Source of the DNA: JBEVMS01 sp040508515
GTDB taxonomy: Bacteria > Pseudomonadota > Gammaproteobacteria > Xanthomonadales > Rhodanobacteraceae
Assembly (NCBI GenBank): GCA_040508515.1
Contig: JBEVMS010000297.1
Span: forward strand, 1 to 5,063
DNA: 5,063 nt
Direction: 5' to 3'
In this document: positions 1 through 5,063 of the stretch, in pieces
Layout of the letters: each line of letters opens with the position of its first letter
How positions within the stretch are numbered: position 1 is the stretch's first letter
Made by a program: the position numbers and the translations under genes
The notes under the pieces: generated by a model
Databases searched by the model: none
Seen by the model: the letters and a program-made list of their open reading frames with translations, nothing else
Told to the model about the DNA's origin: nothing

Positions 1-1032
1 GACCTGGCTGTGCCGCCACGGGCCCATGACCAGATAGTTGAGCGTATTGCCGGTGTCACGCGGCTCCATCGCGGCGTAGCTGTGCACCGCGCCCCACATG
101 TCCTCCTGGTCCCACAGGCCTTGCACCCACAGCGTGGGTACTTGCGGCGGCTGTTGCGCCATCACCTTGTCCAGCGCCTGGTTCTGCCAGAACGCGTCGT
201 AGCTCGGATGCTCACTGAGCTTGCGCCAGAACGGGAACTGCTCCAGCCCGGAGGCGTGCGCGTAATCGCCGGCCGAACCGGCGGCCAGGAAGTTGCTGAA
301 GTCGTCGTAGCCGCCGCGGGGGATCGGCTTGCCTACGCCGCGAACCGTGGTCTGTCCGGTGATGTAGTCGAAATTGGTCTGGCGGAACGCGCCGTAGTGG
401 AACCAGTCGTCGCCCATCCAGCCGTCCACCATCGGGCTCTCCGGCGCGGCCACCTTCAATGCCGGATGCGGATGCACCAGCGCCATCACCACGGTGAAGC
501 CTTCGTAGGACGAGCCCAGCATGCCGACCTTGCCATTGGACTCGGGAAGGTTTTTGACCAGCCAGTCGATCGTGTCGTAGGCGTCGGTGGAGTGATCGAC
601 CTCGCTGGCATTGAGCGGACCGTGCAGCGGTCGGGTCATCACATAGTCGCCCTGCGACCCGTACTTGCCGCGCACGTCCTGGAACACCCGAATATAGCCC
701 GCCTGCACGAACACCTCGTCGCCCTGCGGCAGTTGCGACAGCATGTTCGGCGAGTTCAACCGCGCGGCGCGGCCGCTGGCGTTGTAGGGCGTGCGGGTCA
801 GCAGGATCGGCGCATGTGTAGCGCCTTTGGGAATCACGATCACCGTATGCAGCTTGACCCCGTCGCGCATCGGAATCATCACCTCACGCGTGACGTAGTT
901 GTAGCTGTCGGTCGAGGCGCTGTACGTGGCCGGGATATCCGGCGTCATCGGCGCGGTCTGCGCTAGCGCGGCGCCCCCCGAAGTCATCGCCAGCAACACG
1001 CCGCAGGCCCATCCCGCAAAACAATTTCGCAT
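1..1032 (-). CDS. aehA: Alpha-amino acid ester hydrolase (CocE/NonD-type serine hydrolase), 3' end outside window
   Basis: This gene encodes a secreted serine hydrolase that cleaves, or transfers the acyl group of, alpha-amino acid esters and the side chains of ampicillin/cephalexin-type beta-lactams; relatives are often labelled glutaryl-7-ACA acylase. Only 344 codons are visible of the roughly 640 usual for the family. Residues 1-24 form a signal peptide ending ALA|Q. Visible active-site residues are the nucleophile Ser175 in GSSYEG, Asp308 in LWDQED, His341 in PWRHSQ and oxyanion Tyr83 in RTPYNA. The carboxylate cluster that binds the substrate amino group is Asp209, Glu310 and Asp311. All sit exactly one residue after the positions I recall for the X. 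citri enzyme (Ser174, Asp307, His340, Asp208, Glu309, Asp310). The rest of the hydrolase fold and the C-terminal jelly roll are off the edge. The start is the first ATG after an in-frame TAG (1048-1050). The amidase gene lies 114 bp upstream on the same strand. The family call is strong; the natural substrate is unknown. Confidence 0.93.
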   Translation of the reverse strand, partial: MRNCFAGWACGVLLAMTSGGAALAQTAPMTPDIPATYSASTDSYNYVTREVMIPMRDGVKLHTVIVIPKGATHAPILLTRTPYNASGRAARLNSPNMLSQLPQGDEVFVQAGYIRVFQDVRGKYGSQGDYVMTRPLHGPLNASEVDHSTDAYDTIDWLVKNLPESNGKVGMLGSSYEGFTVVMALVHPHPALKVAAPESPMVDGWMGDDWFHYGAFRQTNFDYITGQTTVRGVGKPIPRGGYDDFSNFLAAGSAGDYAHASGLEQFPFWRKLSEHPSYDAFWQNQALDKVMAQQPPQVPTLWVQGLWDQEDMWGAVHSYAAMEPRDTGNTLNYLVMGPWRHSQV

Positions 1033-1036
1033 AGCA

Positions 1037-1042
1037 CTCCCC
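1037..1042 (-). promoter_or_regulatory. Ribosome binding site of the ester hydrolase gene
   Basis: The minus strand reads GGGGAG, then TGCT, then ATG. The purine-rich Shine-Dalgarno match is clear, though the spacing is slightly short. Together with the in-frame TAG just upstream and the signal peptide that follows, it fixes the start at 1032. Confidence 0.65.
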
Positions 1043-1146
1043 AAAGGCTAAGGTAATGGTTGGTGCAACCTCCAGGGTCGCAAATTCTGGAACAGCACCG
1101 AATTACAGCTCGCCGCAGCAGCTCGGCAAAAGGCAAACGGCACGCT

Positions 1147-2493
1147 TCAACCGGCCCCGGCTCGCTGTCGTGACGGTCCGCTGGCGGTGGTCTGCACATC
1201 GGCCCGATGCCCGGCATGCGCGGCAAACCAACTGCCCGGCGGCGGGGTGTCCTTAAAATAACTGACAATGCCGCCCAATACCGCCGCGGCGATGGCCTTT
1301 TGTTGTTTGGTATCGGCCAACTTGCGCTCCTCCTGGCGGTTGCTGATGAAGGCCGTTTCGACCAGGATCGAGGGTACGTCTGGCGAATGCAGCACCACGA
1401 AGTTGGCCCGTTCGATATGCCCGCGATGGGTCGGTCCCAATTCGCCCAAGGCATGCAGCACATTGTCGGCGATCGTCTCGCTGGCCTGGATCACGTAGTC
1501 TTGCTGCATGTCCAACAGCAGCGAGGCGATGTCCTCGCTCTGCTCGCGCAGCGAGACGCCGCCCACCAGATCGGCGTTGTTTTCGCGATCAGCCAGAATC
1601 TTGCCGGCCTGCGAAGTCTTGCCGCGCAGTGAAAGCACCCACACCGAGGCGCCGCGCGCATCGGCGCCATCGGGCGCCGAATCAGCGTGGATCGACACGA
1701 ACATATCCGCATGCTGGCGGCGCGCGATGCCGTAACGGTCCTGTAGCGGAACGAAGGTGTCGTCGTCGCGGGTCAGCGCGGCGCGCATGCCAGGCTGGCG
1801 GTTGATCGCTGCCGCAAGGTCCGTGCCGATGGCCAGGGTGACGTTCTTTTCCAGCACGCCATCGGGACCGTGCGAGCCCGGATCCTTGCCGCCATGACCG
1901 GGATCGACCACCACCAGCAATTTGCGTCCTACCTCCGCATGCCCGGCGTCTTCGTCCCAGGTGGCCGTCGGCTGGGCGTCCGCCGCTGCCCGCCGCCCAC
2001 GCGACGGCGCGGGCGTTGGCGCCGCCTCCGGCGCGCGTGTCGAATGTGCCGCGACCGTGTCCGGCGGATCGGCCGCGTCGGCGACGCCAGGCAGCAGGTC
2101 GAGCACCAGCCGGTAGCCGTGCTGGCCATCCGGCTGCAGCACGAAACTGCTGGCGCGTGCGCCCCGTTGCGAGCTCACCAATATCTGGGTGTCCTGGCCA
2201 TGCCGGGTGCTGGCGAAGCCGCGGTAAAGCCCTTGCGCGGGCAACGCGTGAAAACCCTCGCCCAATGCTCCGCCATGCAGGAGCAACGCGATCACTCCGG
2301 CGCGCGGTTCCAAGTGGTAATCCAGCGGACCGGACAGGTCGAACACCAGCCGCGTATGGCTGGCGTCGCTCCAGGCACGCATGGCGTCGATCTGACTGGG
2401 CTGGGCCACGCTCAGTGCCGGCAGCAGCCACAAGCTGCCCAACCAAAGGCACCGTAATCGACGGTGCCCGAGCAGCCGCAAAAGGTAAGTCAT
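1147..2493 (-). CDS. amiC: N-acetylmuramoyl-L-alanine amidase, AmiC type (AMIN + Amidase_3)
   Basis: This periplasmic zinc amidase cuts the bond between N-acetylmuramic acid and L-alanine in peptidoglycan, the step that separates daughter cells. The protein has 448 residues. Residues 1-30 are a signal peptide (hydrophobic core WLGSLWLLPAL, cleavage near SVA|Q). An AMIN domain spans about 33-134, a Pro/Ala/Arg-rich linker about 137-188, and the catalytic Amidase_3 domain about 191-413. Zinc ligands are His200 in DPGHGG, Glu215 in GVLEKN and His269 in SIHAD; the catalytic acid is Glu379 in LVET. The insert around 300-345, starting ENNADLVGG, corresponds to the inhibitory helix region of AmiB/AmiC that is relieved by LytM-domain activators such as EnvC and NlpD. 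There is no LysM repeat at the C terminus. The frame stays open upstream to 2736, but that extension has no domain character and runs into the peptidase gene, so I start at 2493 where the signal peptide begins. The Shine-Dalgarno is weak (GGA, 8 nt before ATG). AmiC is preferred over AmiA because of the AMIN domain; AmiB cannot be excluded. Confidence 0.93.
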   Translation of the reverse strand: MTYLLRLLGHRRLRCLWLGSLWLLPALSVAQPSQIDAMRAWSDASHTRLVFDLSGPLDYHLEPRAGVIALLLHGGALGEGFHALPAQGLYRGFASTRHGQDTQILVSSQRGARASSFVLQPDGQHGYRLVLDLLPGVADAADPPDTVAAHSTRAPEAAPTPAPSRGRRAAADAQPTATWDEDAGHAEVGRKLLVVVDPGHGGKDPGSHGPDGVLEKNVTLAIGTDLAAAINRQPGMRAALTRDDDTFVPLQDRYGIARRQHADMFVSIHADSAPDGADARGASVWVLSLRGKTSQAGKILADRENNADLVGGVSLREQSEDIASLLLDMQQDYVIQASETIADNVLHALGELGPTHRGHIERANFVVLHSPDVPSILVETAFISNRQEERKLADTKQQKAIAAAVLGGIVSYFKDTPPPGSWFAAHAGHRADVQTTASGPSRQRAGAG

Positions 2494-2548
2494 GCTGTCA
2501 ATCCGGCTGATCGGCCGTCGGTAGTTAAGGAAACTGCCGCCGTCACGA

Positions 2549-2587
2549 CGTACGCCTGCCCCGCCATGACGGCCGGGCAGGCGTACG
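2549..2587 (-). repeat. Perfect 13-bp inverted repeat, terminator-like hairpin without a U-tract
   Basis: The arms at 2549-2561 (CGTACGCCTGCCC) and 2575-2587 (GGGCAGGCGTACG) are exact reverse complements. The 13-nt loop can add three more pairs, GCC with GGC (2563-2565 and 2571-2573), beyond a C-C mismatch. The element starts 18 nt after the peptidase stop codon and ends 55 nt before the amidase ATG. In the minus-strand transcript it is not followed by a run of U, so it is not a canonical intrinsic terminator. It could protect the 3' end of the peptidase mRNA, attenuate read-through, or be one copy of a dispersed palindromic repeat. The structure is seen directly; its role is inference. Confidence 0.8.
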
Positions 2588-2605
2588 CGCCGCAAAGGCA
2601 ACGAC

Positions 2606-4681
2606 TCAATTGTGACCGTTGAGCAACTCGTCGGCCAGCTTGGGCAGGTGATAGACCTTGCGCACCGCCGCCAACAGCGCGGTGGTGTCGACCGCCACAG
2701 CCCGATTGTTGGAACCGTCGTAGGTGAAATCGCCACCCAGCGAATGGATATTGCCGTCGAACACCAGGCCGATCGCCTCCCCTTGGCGATTGATCACCGG
2801 GCTGCCCGAATTGCCACCGATGATGTCGTTGTCGGTGACGAAGTCCATCGGCGTGCTCAGATCCAGGCTGGACTTGGCCTTGAGCCAGCTATCCGGGAGC
2901 TTGAACGGATCGGCGCCGGTAGCGCGTGCGTAAAGTCCGGCGAAGTCGGTGAACGGTGGCACCGGCTTGCCGCCTTCGTTCCAGCCGATCACCTTGCCGA
3001 AGGTCAAGCGTGGGGTGAAGGTGGCATCCGGGTAACTGGCGGTGCCGTCGCGCGCGAACAGCGCCTGGGCGATCGCCTCCGTCGCCTTGCGGTTCGGCGC
3101 ATCAACCTCGGCCTCGTATTGCTTGCGCACCGCGCGCGCCTGCGGATCGATCGAGCGGGCCAGCACGATCATCGGATCGGTCGAGGCCGCGATCGCCTCT
3201 TCGCCGCCTTGCCAGAGCGCTTCGCGCACCGCCGGATCGGCCAGCTTGGTGCCATTGACCAGCGCCGTGGCGAGTTGATCGGGCGATTGCTTACCGAGCA
3301 CCTGGTGTACGAAGTCATCGTCCGCACCCAGCCGCTGGCGCATTTTTTCCAGCGACCAGGACAACAACGTCTGCTCGTACTGCGGATACACCGGCGCGGT
3401 GGATTTCAACTGCTGCTCCAGCACCGGCAGGTTGCCGTCGCGGAAGGCCGGCAGGCGCTCGGCATCGGGCTTGGTGCGCTCGGCCGCCGCGCGCACCAGG
3501 GTGCGTGCATCAGCGAACAAGCTCGAATCGAAGCCCTGGCCGCGCTCGATCATGCTGTAGCGCGGCGCCAGCACCTCGCCTTGCTGCTGCGCCTTGGTAA
3601 TCTCGGCCCACGGATCGCCGTACTTGGCCACGCGCGCCGGATCGGCCTTGATCCATGCGGCCAGGCTGGCATCGGCGTCCTGCTTGCGCGTCACGAACGA
3701 CTCGTTGCTGAGCGTCTCCAACCAACCGCCGAACACCTTGAGGCTATTGTCGGCACCGAACAGGTCGTCCTGCGCCTGCTTGGTCTGCTGCTCGCCCAGG
3801 CGGCCGTACTGCCACAGCACACCGCGCTTCTCCGACAGATAGGCATAGAACGGCGTCAGTTGCTGATCGCGCAGGTAGGCCAGTTGCAGCCACGGGGTCT
3901 GCCGCTGGGTGGAACCGGGATTGCCGACGATGAAGGTCATATCGCCCGCTTTGACGCCTTCACTGGCGAACTTAAGATACTGCGGCGTCTTGGCCGGCTT
4001 GCCGTCGACGTAGGCGCGGAAGAAGGTCACGTCCAGGTCGTAGCGCGGAAAATTGAAATTGTCCGGGTCACCGCCGAAGAACGCGATGCTCTGCTCCGGC
4101 GCGAACACCAGCCGCACGTCCTGAAAACGGCGGTACTTGTACAGCGCGTAGCGGCCACCGTGGTACAGCGTCACCACATCGCAGCGCCAGGTCTTGGCAT
4201 CGCCAGCGACGCACTGCTTTTCGATCGCGCTGTTGATGGCGCGTTCGGCCGCGATACGTTCGGCGCCGCTCTTGCCGGCGGTCGCGGCGTTGACCTTGGC
4301 GGTAACGTCGCTGATCGAGTCAAGCTGATTGAGCTCGACCTCCGGGCATTTCGGCTCGTCCTCGCGCTTGTCGACGCTGAAGCCGTCGGCCATGTAATTG
4401 GTCTGGCTGTTGGAAATCTGCGACAGGCACGCGTTGGCGCAATGGTGGTTGGTCATCACCAGGCCATCGGCAGAAACGAACGAGCCCGAGCAGCCCTCGG
4501 CCAGGCGCACCGTGGCGTGCTGCACCCGGTCGATCCACGCCTGGCTGGGCGTAAACCCGTAGCGTTGCTGCATCTGCTGGACCGGCAGATGATCGAGTGT
4601 CCACATGCCTTCGTCGGCCAGCGCCACGCCCGCACCGAACGCCAGCACAGTGGCGACGAAACCACCTATCGCGTACTTCAT
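2606..4681 (-). CDS. S46 family dipeptidyl peptidase, DPP7-like
   Basis: This exported serine exopeptidase releases dipeptides from the N termini of oligopeptides, normally for peptide uptake. The protein has 691 residues, slightly shorter than the characterised members (about 710-720). Residues 1-22 are a signal peptide ending ALA, and the mature protein opens with DEGMW, typical of the family. The chymotrypsin-like double barrel carries His80 in TNHHC, Asp217 in FPRYDLDV and Ser625 in GGNSGSP. The spacing matches the triads I recall for Pseudoxanthomonas DAP BII and Porphyromonas DPP11. Asn208, nine residues before the Asp, and Asp642 fit the residues that bind the substrate amino terminus. 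Gly643, 18 residues after the Ser, is at the position where DPP11 has the acidic-selective Arg, so a hydrophobic P1 preference is expected. All six cysteines lie in residues 64-167 and may form disulfides. A helical domain occupies roughly 270-550. I chose ATG 4681, preceded by AAGGA, over an in-frame TTG at 4699. Confidence 0.95.
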   Translation of the reverse strand: MKYAIGGFVATVLAFGAGVALADEGMWTLDHLPVQQMQQRYGFTPSQAWIDRVQHATVRLAEGCSGSFVSADGLVMTNHHCANACLSQISNSQTNYMADGFSVDKREDEPKCPEVELNQLDSISDVTAKVNAATAGKSGAERIAAERAINSAIEKQCVAGDAKTWRCDVVTLYHGGRYALYKYRRFQDVRLVFAPEQSIAFFGGDPDNFNFPRYDLDVTFFRAYVDGKPAKTPQYLKFASEGVKAGDMTFIVGNPGSTQRQTPWLQLAYLRDQQLTPFYAYLSEKRGVLWQYGRLGEQQTKQAQDDLFGADNSLKVFGGWLETLSNESFVTRKQDADASLAAWIKADPARVAKYGDPWAEITKAQQQGEVLAPRYSMIERGQGFDSSLFADARTLVRAAAERTKPDAERLPAFRDGNLPVLEQQLKSTAPVYPQYEQTLLSWSLEKMRQRLGADDDFVHQVLGKQSPDQLATALVNGTKLADPAVREALWQGGEEAIAASTDPMIVLARSIDPQARAVRKQYEAEVDAPNRKATEAIAQALFARDGTASYPDATFTPRLTFGKVIGWNEGGKPVPPFTDFAGLYARATGADPFKLPDSWLKAKSSLDLSTPMDFVTDNDIIGGNSGSPVINRQGEAIGLVFDGNIHSLGGDFTYDGSNNRAVAVDTTALLAAVRKVYHLPKLADELLNGHN

Positions 4682-4688
4682 GCTTGAT

Positions 4689-4693
4689 TCCTT
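4689..4693 (-). promoter_or_regulatory. Ribosome binding site of the S46 peptidase gene
   Basis: The minus strand has AAGGA followed by 7 nt and then ATG at 4681. This site decides the start against the upstream in-frame TTG at 4699, which would place the Shine-Dalgarno inside the coding region and put charged residues before the signal peptide. Confidence 0.75.
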
Positions 4694-4697
4694 GAGC

Positions 4698-4716
4698 AAT
4701 GTTATAAGCTAACATT
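4698..4716. repeat. Perfect 7-5-7 inverted repeat, candidate operator for the peptidase promoter
   Basis: The arms AATGTTA (4698-4704) and TAACATT (4710-4716) are exact reverse complements around a 5-bp spacer. This 19-bp AT-rich site lies in GC-rich surroundings, directly upstream of the peptidase Shine-Dalgarno. It overlaps the candidate -10 box at 4714-4719 and the expected transcription start. The size and spacing suit a dimeric helix-turn-helix regulator, and the position would suit repression. I do not recognise the motif as that of a named regulator; AT-rich promoter sequence could produce such symmetry by chance. Confidence 0.5.
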
Positions 4717-4743
4717 AGAGCCCATGCCGCAGACACGTGGCTA
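4714..4743 (-). promoter_or_regulatory. Candidate sigma70-type promoter of the S46 peptidase gene
   Basis: On the minus strand TAGCCA (4738-4743, 4 of 6 matches to TTGACA) is followed after 18 bp by TCTAAT (4714-4719, 5 of 6 matches to TATAAT). This would start transcription near 4707 and leave a leader of about 26 nt containing the AAGGA site. A second -10-like hexamer, TATAAC at 4701-4706, has only a weak -35 partner and would leave almost no room upstream of the ribosome binding site. This is a consensus match only. Confidence 0.35.
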
Positions 4744-4840
4744 GGTGTCGAAAGTCACTCGCGCCACCGCCGCTCATGAAACCGGCACCTCGCCCGCACG
4801 ATGCCGCGAGCTTGCGTCATGGATTTGGCGTGAGCAGCTC

Positions 4841-4910
4841 GACCCTGCGCGCCGGGCGCCAAGACCTAGCATGGCCCAGGGTCAACTCCGAAAGCATCTC
4901 CTCCCTGGGC
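4841..4910 (+). repeat. Overlapping inverted repeats in the presumed reductase leader
   Basis: GACCCTG (4841-4847) is the reverse complement of CAGGGTC (4877-4883), with a 29-nt loop. GCCCAGGG (4874-4881) is the reverse complement of CCCTGGGC (4903-4910), with a 21-nt loop. The two pairings share 4877-4881, so they exclude each other. A further pair, TTGGCG (4825-4830) with CGCCAA (4857-4862), lies just upstream and interleaves with the first. The pairings are visible, but stems this short are common in GC-rich DNA, so function is uncertain. Confidence 0.3.
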
Positions 4911-4974
4911 GGGCAGGCTCGACAATCGCCCCCCGCACGCGGCGCTGCCTTAACATCGGCGCTTCCACCTCCCC

Positions 4975-4978
4975 AAGG
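4975..4978 (+). promoter_or_regulatory. Ribosome binding site of the reductase gene
   Basis: AAGG is followed by 8 nt and then the ATG at 4987. It is a modest Shine-Dalgarno match at good spacing, and it supports the start whose translation gives the SDR nucleotide-binding motif at the usual distance from the N terminus. Confidence 0.55.
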
Positions 4979-4986
4979 CGTCCGCC

Positions 4987-5063
4987 ATGAGCGACCTCAC
5001 AGGCAAGACCCTGTTCATCACCGGCGCCTCGCGTGGTATCGGTCTGGCGATCGCCCTGCGTGC
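4987..5063 (+). CDS. Short-chain dehydrogenase/reductase (SDR), N-terminal fragment cut by window edge
   Basis: This is the start of an NAD(P)-dependent oxidoreductase of the short-chain dehydrogenase family, a cytoplasmic Rossmann-fold enzyme. Only 25 complete codons are present. They cover the first beta strand (KTLFITGA) and the glycine-rich cofactor motif TGxxxGxG, here TGASRGIG at residues 12-19. The Arg inside that motif is common in NADP(H)-preferring members. The opening MSDLTGKTLFITGASRGIG resembles the HSDL2-like bacterial SDRs that I remember from Xanthomonads, but the substrate-determining part and the YxxxK catalytic motif are outside the window. The gene is divergent from the peptidase gene, 305 bp away, and shows no obvious functional tie to the secreted hydrolases. 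Confidence 0.9.
   Translation, partial: MSDLTGKTLFITGASRGIGLAIALR

Larger units (their letters stand above)
4682..4986. other. Divergent intergenic region (305 bp) between peptidase and reductase genes
   Basis: The peptidase-proximal third (about 4682-4743) holds the leftward ribosome binding site, the candidate promoter and the inverted repeat described separately. The remainder is GC-rich and has no convincing gene. For the rightward reductase I find no good -35/-10 pair; the nearest -10-like hexamers are GACAAT at 4921 and TAACAT at 4951, both without a matching -35. The stretch 4825-4910 carries several inverted repeats that would be transcribed only if the reductase promoter lies well upstream. 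Confidence 0.7.

Noticed and set aside
10..966. Open frame of 318 codons on the plus strand, antisense to the ester hydrolase gene
   Set aside because: Arg/Val/His-rich translation without any motif; the opposite strand encodes an intact family member with all catalytic residues.
1058..1070. Small hairpin GGTTG-GTG-CAACC in the ester hydrolase leader
   Set aside because: A 5-bp stem with a 3-nt loop and no U-run is within chance expectation, and it does not overlap the ribosome binding site.
1033..1146. Search for a promoter or terminator between amidase and ester hydrolase genes
   Set aside because: The best -35/-10 combinations had poor matches or wrong spacing (for example TTGCGA to TACCTT, 22 bp), and no stem followed by a T-run was found.
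1682..2452. 256-codon minus-strand frame overlapping the amidase gene in another frame
   Set aside because: It is a frame-shifted shadow of the amidase; the amidase frame holds the AMIN and Amidase_3 motifs and continues through without interruption, so no frameshift is implied.
2494..2736. N-terminal extension of the amidase into the 3' end of the peptidase gene
   Set aside because: The frame is open, but the extension would cross the hairpin, overlap the peptidase gene and bury the signal peptide about 80 residues inside the protein.
2612..4687. Open frame of 691 codons on the plus strand, antisense to almost the whole peptidase gene
   Set aside because: It mirrors the peptidase gene and is explained by GC-rich codon usage leaving few stops in the complementary frame. 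Its translation is rich in Arg, Leu, His and Gly with no recognisable domain, and the peptidase on the other strand has a full catalytic triad and signal peptide.
4745..4990. 81-codon GTG-initiated frame whose stop overlaps the reductase start as ATGA
   Set aside because: The ATGA overlap is suggestive of translational coupling, but there is no Shine-Dalgarno before the GTG, the peptide is Arg/Ala/Pro-rich with no domain, and the reductase has its own AAGG site. Conservation across relatives would be needed to revive it.

Overview
The window looks like a chromosomal housekeeping segment from the Xanthomonadaceae, most likely Xanthomonas or a close relative. It has high GC content. The partial gene at the left edge keeps, with a constant one-residue offset, the catalytic residue spacing I recall for the Xanthomonas citri alpha-amino acid ester hydrolase. 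The S46 dipeptidyl peptidase family is also well represented in this group. The species call is inference from remembered families, since no search was run.

Layout, left to right. (1) 1-1032, minus strand: N-terminal 344 codons of a secreted alpha-amino acid ester hydrolase (CocE/NonD-type serine hydrolase); its 3' half lies beyond the left edge. (2) 1147-2493, minus: a complete AmiC-type N-acetylmuramoyl-L-alanine amidase with signal peptide, AMIN domain, Pro/Ala-rich linker and zinc-dependent Amidase_3 domain. (3) 2494-2605: a 112-bp spacer holding a perfect 13-bp inverted repeat, 18 nt after the peptidase stop codon. (4) 2606-4681, minus: a complete S46 dipeptidyl peptidase of the DPP7 (hydrophobic P1) type. 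(5) 4682-4986: a divergent intergenic region with a candidate peptidase promoter, a perfect 7-5-7 inverted repeat over that promoter, and several inverted repeats in the leader of the rightward gene. (6) 4987-5063, plus: the first 25 codons of a short-chain dehydrogenase/reductase, cut by the right edge.

How they fit together. The three minus-strand genes all carry export signals and encode periplasmic or secreted hydrolases acting on peptide-like bonds: dipeptide release from oligopeptides, stem-peptide removal from peptidoglycan, and hydrolysis or aminolysis of alpha-amino esters and beta-lactam side chains. They lie head to tail with gaps of 112 and 114 bp. Read-through is possible, but the hairpin after the peptidase gene and the size of the gaps argue against a tightly coupled operon. 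The cytoplasmic reductase is transcribed divergently and has no obvious functional link.

I see no mobile element, CRISPR array, tRNA, rRNA or clearly novel system. The observations most worth checking are regulatory: the 13-bp hairpin with a competing pairing, the inverted repeat on the peptidase promoter, and the overlapping inverted repeats in the reductase leader.
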